Shown: positions 47,701 through 56,329, counted from the first letter of the stretch. The stretch: 64,000 nt of DNA from an uncultured Lactobacillaceae bacterium (GCA_945285405.1 CALYQJ010000009.1:1-64000), one strand, 5' to 3'. Made by a program: numbers and translations. Notes: a model not told the origin generated them from the letters alone.

Positions 47701-49628
47701 AGATCTTATTAAATACGGCTTATGCTGCTAAAAACAATAAAATTGGCCAAGGAGCTCCGGAATCAGTAATTAATGCTCGTCCAGCAACTGATATTTCGGC
47801 TGCTTCAACTTGGGGTAATGCAGTAATTCAATATGATAAGCCGGAATTTGAACAAGCAGCACGGTTGTTATTAAAAGATTATTCTAAATTAAAAAATAGT
47901 CCGGGTTATCAAGATGATTTAGCAACAGTTTTGACTCAAGTTTTATCTAATTATGCTCAAGAAGTTCAAAAACAAATGACCGCAGCATTAAAGAATAAGG
48001 ATGCTGCAGGTTTTAAGAGTGCCTCTGAACAATTCTTAAAGACAATTGATCAAGTTGATCAAGTAACTGGAACTCAAGCTGAAAGCATTTTAGGTAATTG
48101 GACACAACCTGCTGAGCGTGCTGCTGCAGGATTAGATGACTTTAGTAAAGATACAGCTCTTTATAATGCTAAGGCATTAATTACTACTTGGGGTAGTATT
48201 AATCAAGCTAATGCAGGTGGTTTAAAAGATTATTCTAATCGTCAATGGTCTGGTTTGACTAAAGATTTTTATAAAATGCGTTGGCAAAAGTGGATAAATG
48301 CCAAAACTCAAGAGTTGCAGACAGGTCAACCACAAGATATTAGTGATGCAGATTGGTTTGGAATTGAATGGGATTGGGTTCATAACGGTAAAAACTATCC
48401 TGAAGAAGTTAACAATGCTGATTTGCAAAAATTAGGATTAACTGTATTGGGTAATTATATCGTTGCTAACAAATTAGATTTAACTGCTTTGAATGATGCA
48501 ATTACAGAAGCTAATGCTAAAGTAGCTGCTGGTTTTGAACAAGCAAAAACAACCCAAGAAAAATGGGATGCTTTAACTAAGACTCTTAAAAAAGCTCAAG
48601 ATTTTGTTAAAGCCAACCAAACTAATAGTTCAGTTCAAAAACAAAGTGAAGCCGATCAATTAACTCAAGATTTGATGGAATCGCTCACGGATTTAGATAA
48701 TTCAAATTCAGGAAAACCTGTGACACCAGGAAAACCTGTGACACCAGTGACAACAGATAAAACTCAATTAAAAGCGGTTTTAAATCAGGCTAAGCAAGAA
48801 TTAGAATCATCATGGCAATATCAAGAAGATTCTTATCAAGATTGTCAAACAGCGATTAAAGCAGCTCAAAAAGTTCTTCAAAACGATGAAGCAACTCAAA
48901 ATCAAATTGATCAAGCAACTAAGGACTTAAAGTCATCTTTACAAAAATTAGTAAAGATTTGGACGGTTAAAAATGTAGATCAAGTTTGCTACATTTCTTA
49001 TGTTCCTGGTTATAGTGTTAAAGTGTATGATTTGCCAAAAGGAAAATTTGTTAATCAAATGTTAAAACATGGTACTTCTTGGCATGTTAGTCAAATTGCT
49101 GAAAATACATCAGGTCAAAAGTATTACCGTTTAGGAAAGAATCAGTGGATTGAAGGACAATATGCTTCTGATTCTCCAGTAAGTGATTTTAGAATTAGTA
49201 GTTTTAAAGCGGTAGGATATATTAACTATATTCCAAACTACAAAATAAAAGTTTGGAATGAACCAATGGGTAAATTTACCGGTAAATATTTAGCACATGA
49301 TAGTGCATGGAAAATCTTTAAAAAAGCAGTTAATTCTAAAGGACAGGTATTCTACAACGTAGGTGGTAATCAGTGGATAGATGGACAATATGTAGTTTTT
49401 GATCATAATCAAGTTTATCAAAATCTATCTGGTATAGTTACCATTAAGTATGTTAAAGGGTATGGCGTTAACTTATGGAAAGATTCAAATACAAATTCCG
49501 GTTATTATTTAGGTCGAAAACTAAACGATGGTACTAAGTGGAAAGTATTTGGGAAACAAAACGGTTTTTATAAATTAGGAAACAACCAATGGGTTCAAAG
49601 TATATATACTTCTTATAATGCTAAATAA
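44793..49628 (+). CDS. Secreted alpha-N-acetylglucosaminidase (GH89) with wall-binding-like repeats
   Basis: 1611 residues. Signal peptide (1 to about 32, ending PVAAA). Three beta-sandwich regions of the F5/8 type C/CBM32 kind (about 43-185, 190-345, 350-480; the third has WRSKNYPSYVDIDLGS). GH89 N-terminal domain, then the barrel with RFPVRYAFNYTTMSYSMPYWG, YHFA-type DPFHEGGNPG carrying the presumed acid/base Glu, and GMTPEANQTNPV carrying the presumed nucleophile. Helical C-domain, two FIVAR-type three-helix regions, a GKPVTP linker, and three C-terminal repeats (GYSVKVYD ... YYRLGKNQWIEGQY). GH89 enzymes remove terminal alpha-GlcNAc, as in gastric mucin O-glycans or heparan-type chains. 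Wall attachment through the repeats is inferred. Full catalytic set visible. Confidence 0.9.
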   Translation: MKHIKRLFALFLIGIMVNPFQLAINLKPVAAASKSQDIPGITTTNIIDQCSIDGPESQSGHDFDQLMDGDDQTLWIANGGNWPAKLHVKVPTSNNQPIKQLVIKLEQNQPDRSVDVKVQHALNGVTSDLIDDATLKDQKFGKDINVDFKDGINASDFYITLSNPKNGDKTGEFWPAIAELKLYVDRENKDEITDVAPNADIKGYGDAQKITDNDQSTLYMLANGGISTLPNKQASVEFDLDQPTNVIGFQTQFEHLNSDSNNFEFTYQISGKDASTQQWSTICKDVKAKRTSPDDIVTSPLADSVKLSAVRITITDIKSTGGDPWPAIAEFKIFGESSDSSANKEDKESIAWNKTIHTNSNQDQVKRINDGSLTNSWRSKNYPSYVDIDLGSNYDLSEVQIYAPSFGYQNYTIYTSTDGNNFTRYAQKSNQEATPATGDRYKKSATARFVRVYVYYNSKKDGAVLNEVRVLGKEANTTSKLAPIPTVTDYKNTDYNQQTTAQDAIDAVKGIIDRRLGKKYEDWFTFAIANQANKYDYFDISSDNGKVKITGNSGVSLASGLNYYLKHEVKVNLSEVADQAKMPEKIVLPTQTIHQETRFPVRYAFNYTTMSYSMPYWGKKEWQKEIDWLALNGINLVLDVTGQEAVWYEFLHSAGFTDPQIKDFVSAPSYAAWQYMSNLSGFGGPLNNEFFTNRVQLARENHYQMRKLGMEVCLQGYAGMIPDGITAIDSKVQLLPQGTWSGFQRPAMIKTDTPEFDKYAQLYYQAQAKVYGTYDHHYAIDPFHEGGNPGNLSPTVISQQVLKNMMQFDSKAVWVIQSWQGNPTTALLKGLGDNRDKHALVLDLNSETNPHWNETDPAKYGGSAEGGEFMKTPWAFSIIENFGGRDGMSGHIDSILSGLNDAMGRAKHMAGIGMTPEANQTNPVIFDLLFESIWSKDGNHVDQIDINKWIKDYAERRYGAKSDSADAAWKILLNTAYAAKNNKIGQGAPESVINARPATDISAASTWGNAVIQYDKPEFEQAARLLLKDYSKLKNSPGYQDDLATVLTQVLSNYAQEVQKQMTAALKNKDAAGFKSASEQFLKTIDQVDQVTGTQAESILGNWTQPAERAAAGLDDFSKDTALYNAKALITTWGSINQANAGGLKDYSNRQWSGLTKDFYKMRWQKWINAKTQELQTGQPQDISDADWFGIEWDWVHNGKNYPEEVNNADLQKLGLTVLGNYIVANKLDLTALNDAITEANAKVAAGFEQAKTTQEKWDALTKTLKKAQDFVKANQTNSSVQKQSEADQLTQDLMESLTDLDNSNSGKPVTPGKPVTPVTTDKTQLKAVLNQAKQELESSWQYQEDSYQDCQTAIKAAQKVLQNDEATQNQIDQATKDLKSSLQKLVKIWTVKNVDQVCYISYVPGYSVKVYDLPKGKFVNQMLKHGTSWHVSQIAENTSGQKYYRLGKNQWIEGQYASDSPVSDFRISSFKAVGYINYIPNYKIKVWNEPMGKFTGKYLAHDSAWKIFKKAVNSKGQVFYNVGGNQWIDGQYVVFDHNQVYQNLSGIVTIKYVKGYGVNLWKDSNTNSGYYLGRKLNDGTKWKVFGKQNGFYKLGNNQWVQSIYTSYNAK

Positions 49629-49651
49629 TATAAGTAAATATTTATAATAAA

Positions 49652-49687
49652 AAACAAACCATTCGTTTTGAATGGTTTGTTTTTTTG
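49652..49687 (+). terminator. GH89 gene terminator
   Basis: Perfect 13-bp stem AAACAAACCATTC / GAATGGTTTGTTT, 5-nt loop, T run. Confidence 0.92.
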
Positions 49688-49720
49688 TGAAATTTATATA
49701 TAAAAAGATAACGATATAAT

Positions 49721-49858
49721 CTATTTTTTATTTTTTGATTTAAATGATTTATCTTGTTTTTGAATGGCTAATTCTTTATCTTTTTTCTCTTTTGGTAATG
49801 TGGCGAATTTATCGAAAAGACTTTCGATATCTAAATCTCGATGGATTTTTAATGCCAT
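49721..49858 (-). CDS. Small conserved-looking 45-residue protein
   Basis: Too short for the ORF track. ATG at 49858 with a perfect AGGAGG seven to eight bases upstream on the minus strand; 45 codons to TAG. The protein (MALKIHRDLDIESLFDKFATLPKE at its start) is highly charged, with a Lys-rich tail and probably one helix. It resembles the small hypothetical proteins of this size found in streptococci and lactobacilli (SPJ_0845-like), but I cannot verify that here. Function unknown. Confidence 0.65.
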   Translation of the reverse strand: MALKIHRDLDIESLFDKFATLPKEKKDKELAIQKQDKSFKSKNKK

Positions 49859-50069
49859 AAACTAACCTCCTTTAATTACTTATTTTAATATGATATATTC
49901 AAAAAATAAAGCAATTTTTCTTATTAATTAGCTAATTTATACCATATAAAAATACAAAAAAATAATATTAAAATTCAAAAAATACTTAAATTATATTAAA
50001 TGTTATAAATTGTTGTATTTATTACTTGCAAAATACTTTAAAAATACTTAAAATAAAGAAGTTGTTTAC

Positions 50070-50150
50070 GGAGGAGTAGCGAAGTGGCTAAACGCGGCGG
50101 ACTGTAAATCCGCTCCTTCGGGTTCGGTGGTTCGAATCCACTCTCCTCCA
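50070..50150 (+). tRNA. tRNA-Tyr (GTA)
   Basis: 81 nt. Acceptor GGAGGAG / CTCCTCC with discriminator A, anticodon GTA in CTGTAAA, long class II variable arm (CTCCTTCGGGTTC) and T-loop GGTTCGAATCC. CCA is not encoded. Preceded by a 210-bp AT-rich stretch that contains a possible TTGCAA promoter box and nothing else recognisable. Confidence 0.97.
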
Positions 50151-50161
50151 CTAGTACTTTT

Positions 50162-50185
50162 AGCTCCTGAAAAGGAGCTTTTTTT
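50162..50185 (+). terminator. tRNA-Tyr terminator
   Basis: Stem AGCTCC / GGAGCT, 6-nt loop, seven Ts, 12 bp after the tRNA. Confidence 0.9.
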
Positions 50186-50201
50186 GTAATAGAATAATTA
50201 T

Positions 50202-50915
50202 ATGACTAATCCAGCTTATATTTCAATTTATAATGATATTAGGAAAAAAATCGAATCAAATCTTTGGACAGTTGGACAAAAACTTCCTTCTGAAAGAGAT
50301 TTGGCAAAGGCGTATAATGTATCTAGAATGACGCTACGTCAAGCCATTCAATTTTTGGTTCGAAATGGTCTTTTAGTTCAAAGAATTGGATCTGGGACTT
50401 TTGTTGCTCGTAAAAAGTTTCAGGAAAAAATGGAGGGAGTTACGAGCTTTTCGGATTTAATTCGAGCTCAAGGCAAAACTCCTTCCTTTAAGGTTGTATC
50501 CGCATTAGAAGTGGTTCCAAATGATACAGAAAAAGCAATTTTGCATCTTAAAGGTCAAGAAAAAATTATGCGAATTGAACGAATTCGTTTTGGAGATCAA
50601 GTACCCATATGTTTTGAAGTTGCAGCGGTGCCGCTAGCTTTTGTTCAAGGATTTCAAAAAAAAGGTGTTACGGAGTCACTTTATACTATGATTCAGAAAA
50701 ATACTGGTCATCGAATAGGACGTGCTAAGCAAAAGATTACAGCGGTTTTAAGTAATGAAAGAATAGCTAATTATTTAGAAATTCCTCATCCATCTGCTAT
50801 TTTAAAATTACAACAAATTTCATATCTTGATAATGATCAACCTTTTGAATTAGTTATTGCACATTATGCAGGAGATCGTTTTGAATTTTACCTAGAGAGG
50901 AGAAACACCCTTTAG
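50202..50915 (+). CDS. GntR/HutC-family transcriptional regulator
   Basis: 237 residues. Winged helix at 8-75 (KLPSERDLAKAYNVSRMTLRQAIQFLV), then a UTRA effector domain (about 90-230). UTRA regulators sense sugar phosphates or amino-acid derivatives. No convincing ribosome binding site precedes the ATG. The next gene begins 2 bp after the stop, so it may be co-transcribed with the polysaccharide genes; it could also respond to sugars freed by the GH89 enzyme, but that is speculation. Confidence 0.88.
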   Translation: MTNPAYISIYNDIRKKIESNLWTVGQKLPSERDLAKAYNVSRMTLRQAIQFLVRNGLLVQRIGSGTFVARKKFQEKMEGVTSFSDLIRAQGKTPSFKVVSALEVVPNDTEKAILHLKGQEKIMRIERIRFGDQVPICFEVAAVPLAFVQGFQKKGVTESLYTMIQKNTGHRIGRAKQKITAVLSNERIANYLEIPHPSAILKLQQISYLDNDQPFELVIAHYAGDRFEFYLERRNTL

Positions 50916-50917
50916 CA

Positions 50918-52465
50918 ATGAGCAAATTTAAGAAAATGAACCTTCTTGGAAAAACGTTTGTAATATTTATTTTACTGCAACCTTTTTTGGATTTTTATTT
51001 TTTCTATGTTCCTCCGTTATCCAAAATTTTTCCTTTTGCAATTTCAACCATTATTCGGATAATTATGATGGTGGTTTTGGCTTTTTTATACTTACGGGAA
51101 AAACCTGATCGTCGAGTATTAAAATTAATCATCTTATATTTATTGATAACAGTAATTTATTTTGGTCTGCATGTTTTAAATGCACGACATTTTACTTCTC
51201 TTTCGGATTCTAATTTTAATTTTTCATTAGTTGGTGAAGCTTTTTATTTAGTGCGAATGTTAATACCAGTTTTTGTGATTGGATTCACGATGCATTTACA
51301 ATTTGATTTAAAAAGTTTTAGTTTAATTGTCCAATTTTTAAGCTGGGTGATATCAGGCAGTATCGTATTTTTTAACTTAATTAAGTTAAGCATGGCTTCT
51401 TATGGTAGCGGCTTTATCACTGGCAATATTTTCGATTGGTTCACTAATGGTGATCCCGGTAGTTTTTATGGATTTGCTTCCAAAGGATTCTTTTACTATG
51501 CAAATTCTATTTCTGGTGTTGTTTTACTTTTAGTTCCTTTTGTTCTTTATTTAGTTTTTACGACACCAAAGTGGTCTAACTTGTTGTTGGCCTTGGTCCA
51601 ACTTTTAAGCTGCTTAATGTTGGGAACAAAGACGGCAGCTTTTGGGTATTTAGCTTTGCTCTTTGGCTCATTAATTTTATTTTTGTTTTCATATGCTATT
51701 AAAAGGGAAAAGAAAATTTATCCTTCATCCATTATTTTAGTTTTAGGGTTAGCTTTAGTATCAGGATTATTGATTCCTTTCTCACCAATGTCTAATCGTA
51801 ATTTGACTAATGAAGTTACGATTACCGAAAAGCAAAGCAATAAAGTAGCTTTGTTAAAGCAACAACAAGTTCTTAAACGAGAACTGGAACATAAAGCAAA
51901 AGGTAAGATTACACCTTTAATGCGATATATCCAAGCTAATTATCAAGATTACTCATTAAATCCTGAATTTGTTAATGGGAAGTATTCTTATATTATTGAT
52001 CCTGAATTTTGGTACGGAGTAATGAAAGCACCACTTAAAGAACGAATGGATTATCGCTATTTAGAAAAAGCAATGTTAGATCGTGTGAAAAAAATCAATC
52101 ATAATCCTTTAGATAATTGGTTTGGAATTACTTATACTCGAATGAATAATATTTTTAATTTAGAGCGTGATTTCTTGTCTCAGTGGTACTCTATGGGCTT
52201 CTTTGGTGTATTAATTTTACTTGGACCGATGATTTATTTATCATTCCGATTTGTTTTTCTATTACTTTTTAAATTTAAAAAATATTTTACCTTTTTAAAT
52301 TCAGTGATGACTTTTTCAATTTTAGGTATTTTGGCTTTCTCAATTTATGCTGGCAATATTTTAGACTTTCTAACTTCTTCTGTATTATTAGCTTTCTTTG
52401 TTGGTCAAACATATATTTTGTTCAAAAAAACCCCACAACAAAAAAAGCAATTGAATGAAGGGTGA
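50918..52465 (+). CDS. O-antigen ligase/polymerase-like membrane protein
   Basis: 515 residues, about ten to eleven membrane helices, with a large hydrophilic loop at about 295-405 that should face outside, the layout of Wzy/WaaL-type polysaccharide polymerases and ligases. LGTKTAAFGYLALLFGS in the middle fits the family. Likely joins or polymerises surface glycan units. The adjoining GT2 gene starts around its stop codon. Confidence 0.75.
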   Translation: MSKFKKMNLLGKTFVIFILLQPFLDFYFFYVPPLSKIFPFAISTIIRIIMMVVLAFLYLREKPDRRVLKLIILYLLITVIYFGLHVLNARHFTSLSDSNFNFSLVGEAFYLVRMLIPVFVIGFTMHLQFDLKSFSLIVQFLSWVISGSIVFFNLIKLSMASYGSGFITGNIFDWFTNGDPGSFYGFASKGFFYYANSISGVVLLLVPFVLYLVFTTPKWSNLLLALVQLLSCLMLGTKTAAFGYLALLFGSLILFLFSYAIKREKKIYPSSIILVLGLALVSGLLIPFSPMSNRNLTNEVTITEKQSNKVALLKQQQVLKRELEHKAKGKITPLMRYIQANYQDYSLNPEFVNGKYSYIIDPEFWYGVMKAPLKERMDYRYLEKAMLDRVKKINHNPLDNWFGITYTRMNNIFNLERDFLSQWYSMGFFGVLILLGPMIYLSFRFVFLLLFKFKKYFTFLNSVMTFSILGILAFSIYAGNILDFLTSSVLLAFFVGQTYILFKKTPQQKKQLNEG

Positions 52466-52469
52466 TTGT

Positions 52470-53432
52470 ATGGAAGAAAATTTAATATCTGTAATTATGA
52501 CCACTTATAATGAAAGTGCTAAAGAATTAACGGAAGCTGTTAATTCCATTCTGGATCAAACCTATCCCAAATTTGAATTAATTTTAATTTTGGATGATCC
52601 TAATAATTCAGATTTGAAAAAAACGATTGAAGCTTTGGCTGCAGTTGATAAAAGAATTAAATTCTATATTAATGAGAAAAATATGGGACTTTCACGTTCA
52701 CTAAATCGTGCGATAACACTAGCAACTGGAGAATTTATTGCGCGAATGGATGCTGATGATATTTCTTTCCCTAATCGTTTAGCTGAAGAACGTGATTTAA
52801 TGATCAAAAATAACTACGATTTGGTTACTGGATCAGCAACTTTTATTAATGAATCAGGAAAAATTATTGGTTCACATGAACCAATTCTCACTGATCCTAT
52901 TCAAATTGCTAAATTACTACCATATGGAAGTAATTTAGTACATCCTAGTGCTTTCTTTCGTGGTTCGGTATTACGTGAATTTAAATATCATTGTTATCCT
53001 ACAGCTGAAGATTATGATTTGTGGTTGCGTTTGGTGAGTCATCACAAAGTAATTGGAGCTACTAATAAAGAAATTATAAAGTACCGTATTCGACAAAATT
53101 CAATGACTCAAAGTAATAAGTTAAAGATGTTTTTAACATCACAGTATTTACGTCAAAAATTTGCTGATCATACATTAGATAATTTTGATAAAAAGGAATA
53201 CGATGCTTATCTAAAAAGTTGGGGCTATAATGATGCTTTTCGTCAAGAATTTAATCAAGTAACGAATAACTTTAGTCAAGGGTTAAAAAATTTACGTAAA
53301 TTTAAATTTAGTGGCTTTAAAAATTTAGCACCATTATTGCATAAACGTATTTATCGAGATTATTTTAAAAATAGTTATCAATATAAGAAGCAATATCGCA
53401 AATTACTCAACGCTGAACAATATCTTTCTTAG
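52470..53432 (+). CDS. Family 2 glycosyltransferase
   Basis: About 320 residues. GT-A fold: SVIMTTYNES, NSILDQTYPKFELILILDD, DADD motif in ARMDADDIS, and late AEDYDLWLRL. Start ATG 52470 is preferred over 52455 because GAAGGGTGA lies in front of it. Adds a sugar in surface-glycan synthesis; donor unknown. Its 3' end overlaps the convergent TagA-like gene by 26 bp. Confidence 0.87.
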   Translation: MEENLISVIMTTYNESAKELTEAVNSILDQTYPKFELILILDDPNNSDLKKTIEALAAVDKRIKFYINEKNMGLSRSLNRAITLATGEFIARMDADDISFPNRLAEERDLMIKNNYDLVTGSATFINESGKIIGSHEPILTDPIQIAKLLPYGSNLVHPSAFFRGSVLREFKYHCYPTAEDYDLWLRLVSHHKVIGATNKEIIKYRIRQNSMTQSNKLKMFLTSQYLRQKFADHTLDNFDKKEYDAYLKSWGYNDAFRQEFNQVTNNFSQGLKNLRKFKFSGFKNLAPLLHKRIYRDYFKNSYQYKKQYRKLLNAEQYLS

Positions 53433-54135
53433 CTTGTTTCACTACTTTTAAAAAACGAGGAATGGCAAAGTAGCGTTTGATACGTTTAGGATCAGTTACT
53501 AAACGATAACACCATTCTAAATTTGCTTTTTGAATAAACTTAGGAGCTCGTTTTACTTTACCAGTGAAAACATCAAAACTACCTCCAATTCCCATCCAAA
53601 TTGCGGAAGTGGTTGTGAAATTTTGATTAATAAATTCTTCCTGCTTAGGAGAACCTAATGCTACAAAAACTAATTGAGGCTGAGTTTCCTGTAAACACTT
53701 TTTAACTGATTGATCATCTTTTAGGTAACCATCAAATGCCCCCACAATTTCAATTTTTGGATAAGATTTAGTAACTTTGGTTTTAACAGCACTAATGACT
53801 TCTGGCTTAGCACCATAAAATAAAACTTTAAGATGCTTATTTTGAGCCTGAGTTAGAAGATATAAAAAAGTATCGTAACCCGTTATTCGTTCCTTTAATG
53901 GCAGATTTAATTGTTTACCGGCATAGATAATTCCAATGCCATCGGGAGTAATATAATCTGCTTTTTTAATAAGTTCAGCGAATTTTGGATGAGCTAGAGC
54001 ATACATTACAATTTCGGGATTGGCCGTAACGACAAAAGTATTCTTTTGTTGATCAAGGCGTTGAATTAATGTTTTCTGAAACTCTTGATTAGTTGCTTTG
54101 ATAAAATTAAATCCTAAAATATTTTGAGTTTGCAT
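53407..54135 (-). CDS. tagA: WecB/TagA/CpsF-family glycosyltransferase
   Basis: 242 residues. VTANPEIVMYAL, TPDGIGIIYAGKQL, ERITGYD and VALGSPKQEEFI are family signatures. TagA adds ManNAc to GlcNAc-PP-undecaprenol, the first committed step of wall teichoic acid linkage. It is the only minus-strand gene in the glycan cluster, so it is expressed separately. The symbol is given by family; a capsule role is possible. Confidence 0.85.
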   Translation of the reverse strand: MQTQNILGFNFIKATNQEFQKTLIQRLDQQKNTFVVTANPEIVMYALAHPKFAELIKKADYITPDGIGIIYAGKQLNLPLKERITGYDTFLYLLTQAQNKHLKVLFYGAKPEVISAVKTKVTKSYPKIEIVGAFDGYLKDDQSVKKCLQETQPQLVFVALGSPKQEEFINQNFTTTSAIWMGIGGSFDVFTGKVKRAPKFIQKANLEWCYRLVTDPKRIKRYFAIPRFLKVVKQAKKDIVQR

Positions 54136-54203
54136 GTAACTTTTTTAGACCTCTCTTGGATGTTATAATAGTTATATTATCTTAAAAGAATGGAATAAGT
54201 AAA

Positions 54204-55145
54204 TTGGCAAAATATTTAATAACTGGTGGTGCTGGTTTCATTGGCTCAACTGTTGCTAATCTTTTATTACAAAATGATCAAGAAGTTACTGTTATTGATG
54301 ATTTATCAATGGGAAAACGCGATAATTTAGCAAATTCTTCTCATTTACAATTTTTGAAACACACGATTACTGATCATGAATTTGTTAATCACCTTTTAGA
54401 TCAAGAAAAATTTGATTATATTCTTTTAATTGGTGCTGTAGCGAGTGTCGCCGACAGTATTGCTGATCCAGCAAGAACTCATGCAATTAATTCAGAAGCT
54501 AATTTTAATATTTTAGAACATTTACGGGTAAATAAACTACCTTTAAGAGCATTACTTTTTATTTCTTCTGCAGCAGTTTATGGAAATTTACCTGGAGTCC
54601 CTAAGAGTGAAACTTCTCCGGTTGAACCTTTAACACAATATGCTGTTGATAAATATGCAACAGAACGAAATGTTTTAAATTATTGCCATTTGTATAATTT
54701 ACCAACTGTAGCTGTCCGTGCTTTTAATGTTTATGGCCCACGTCAAAATCCGCAATCCCCTTATTCGGGAGTACTTTCAATTATTACTAAATGTTTAATG
54801 AATGATCAAGTATTTAAACAATATGGAGATGGCGAACAAGTTCGTGATTTTACTTATGTGATGGATGTAGCTAATTGTATTTTAGGTTTATTGAAGGAAC
54901 CACGCGCAATCGGTGAAGTTTTTAACTTAGGTACTGGCCATAAGGCAACACTTAATGAAGTAATTGACATCATTGAAAAAGTATCTCATAAGAAATTGCA
55001 GCGCCAAATTTTACCGGAACGTTCAGGAGATATTAAATACTCTTATGGTGATTTAAGTAAACTAAATAACCTTGGTTTAACTAGCAAAGTAGATTTAAAA
55101 ACTGGAATTAAAAAATATTGGGATTATCTCTGTGAAAATTGTTAA
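54204..55145 (+). CDS. NAD-dependent sugar epimerase/dehydratase
   Basis: 313 residues. Extended SDR: ITGGAGFIGSTVANLL, FISSAAVYGN, catalytic YAVDKYATE, and RAFNVYGPRQNP. Similar to UDP-glucose or UDP-GlcNAc 4-epimerases. Start is TTG. Overlaps the GT4 gene by 14 bp. Supplies nucleotide sugars for the adjacent transferases. Confidence 0.85.
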   Translation: MAKYLITGGAGFIGSTVANLLLQNDQEVTVIDDLSMGKRDNLANSSHLQFLKHTITDHEFVNHLLDQEKFDYILLIGAVASVADSIADPARTHAINSEANFNILEHLRVNKLPLRALLFISSAAVYGNLPGVPKSETSPVEPLTQYAVDKYATERNVLNYCHLYNLPTVAVRAFNVYGPRQNPQSPYSGVLSIITKCLMNDQVFKQYGDGEQVRDFTYVMDVANCILGLLKEPRAIGEVFNLGTGHKATLNEVIDIIEKVSHKKLQRQILPERSGDIKYSYGDLSKLNNLGLTSKVDLKTGIKKYWDYLCENC

Positions 55146-56208
55146 TGTAAATGCAGGTCAAGAAACGGGAGGTGCTTTAACTCACCTCATTTTTTTATCT
55201 AAAATTTTAAAATCACATCAAATTGCTAATGAATTATTGCTTTTTGAAGATGGAACTGTTGCTAAAGCTGCGCGTAGGGAACATTTAGATTTCCAAATAA
55301 TTCCGCAAAGAGAAGTTAAAAATTGGGTTTCTTGGTTGAATCAAAAACGTTTTGATTTTGTTCAGACTCACGGACCACGTGCTAACTTTTTAGTTACTTT
55401 GCATCGAAAAGAGATTAATTCACCGCATATTGTTACGGTTCATAGTGATCCTCAGTATGATTTTATGGGTCAAGGATTAAAAGGATTACTTGAAACTCGT
55501 TTAAATTATTGGAGCTTAAAAAAAGCAGATGGTTTATTTGTTGTATCCAAAGAAATTAAAGAAAAACTAATTAATCTTGGCATTTCTTCCAAAAAATTAA
55601 TACAACTTAATAATGCTATTGAATTTTCAACAAAAATACCTGCAAAAATAGAACATCAATTTATGCAAGTCATAATGGTAGCACGTTTACATCCAGTTAA
55701 AGGTCATAAACGGCTTTTAGATGCTTTAGCGGCAGTTAATAATCCTCGAATTAAATTACACTTGGTAGGCGACGGTCCCATTCGTAGGGAACTTGAAACA
55801 AAAGTAGCTACTGAAAATTTAGTTCAACAAGTTAAGTTTTATGGTGCATTAAATTCTGATGAAATAAATGAGCTTTATCGTAAGATGGATTTAGCACTAA
55901 TTGTTTCTAAAAGTGAAGGCTTTCCTTTGGTATTTCTCGAAGCAGCGAATAATGCAGTACCGACTTTAATGACAAATCTTTCAGCAACTTCTATGTTAAT
56001 TCCTGATGAAAATCATGGCATTAGGGTGAATAATAATTTAGATGGTATTATAACGGGGCTGCAACAAGCATTTACAATGGGGCCAGACAAATTACAACAA
56101 ATAGGTCAAAACAGTCGTGACTATGCTAAAGAATATTTTGGACCTGCTGCTTTTTTTAATCAAATAAAAAAAGGATATGAATTATTTAGTAATTCTTCAA
56201 TTGTTTGA
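55132..56208 (+). CDS. Family 4 glycosyltransferase
   Basis: 358 residues. GT-B fold: N-terminal GQETGGALTHL, GVVSKEIK-type FVVSKEIKEKL, VARLHPVKGHKRLLDA, LVGDGPIRRELE, and SKSEGFPLVFLEAANN (E-x7-E). Start is GTG inside the epimerase gene. The promoter of the following riboswitch lies within its last codons. Confidence 0.88.
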   Translation: MKIVNVNAGQETGGALTHLIFLSKILKSHQIANELLLFEDGTVAKAARREHLDFQIIPQREVKNWVSWLNQKRFDFVQTHGPRANFLVTLHRKEINSPHIVTVHSDPQYDFMGQGLKGLLETRLNYWSLKKADGLFVVSKEIKEKLINLGISSKKLIQLNNAIEFSTKIPAKIEHQFMQVIMVARLHPVKGHKRLLDALAAVNNPRIKLHLVGDGPIRRELETKVATENLVQQVKFYGALNSDEINELYRKMDLALIVSKSEGFPLVFLEAANNAVPTLMTNLSATSMLIPDENHGIRVNNNLDGIITGLQQAFTMGPDKLQQIGQNSRDYAKEYFGPAAFFNQIKKGYELFSNSSIV

Positions 56209-56214
56209 TATAAT
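56185..56214 (+). promoter_or_regulatory. Promoter of the riboswitch and Mn ATPase transcript
   Basis: TATAAT at 56209 with a weak TTTAGT 18 bp upstream, inside the 3' end of the GT4 gene. Confidence 0.55.
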
Positions 56215-56219
56215 TTAAT

Positions 56220-56329
56220 TATAAGGGAGTAACAGGCATTTAATGCGGCAGACCCGTCAAGCAGGATTAAACCCGGGCTGCCATAATTTGTGAGACTTAT
56301 GCAACATGCAATAGGTCTCTTTTTATTTT
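56220..56329 (+). promoter_or_regulatory. yybP-ykoY manganese riboswitch with overlapping terminator
   Basis: P1 pairs ATAAG (56221) with CTTAT (56296). Inside it are the conserved GGAGTAA on the 5' side and GAGA on the 3' side, as in the yybP-ykoY aptamer. A helix GGCAG/CTGCC with CCCG/CGGG forms one arm. The 3' strand of P1 is also the 5' half of a terminator, GAGACTTAT / ATAGGTCTC, then TTTTTATTTT. Mn2+ binding would hold P1 and prevent termination, the ON-switch known for L. lactis yoaB. The downstream gene is the same type of pump. Confidence 0.88.

Noticed and set aside
48710-48760. Tandem repeat GKPVTP in the GH89 linker
   Set aside because: Only two short units; an ordinary Pro/Thr linker rather than a repeat array.
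50130-50150. Attachment site at the 3' end of tRNA-Tyr
   Set aside because: No second copy of the tRNA end and no integrase gene is seen in the window.
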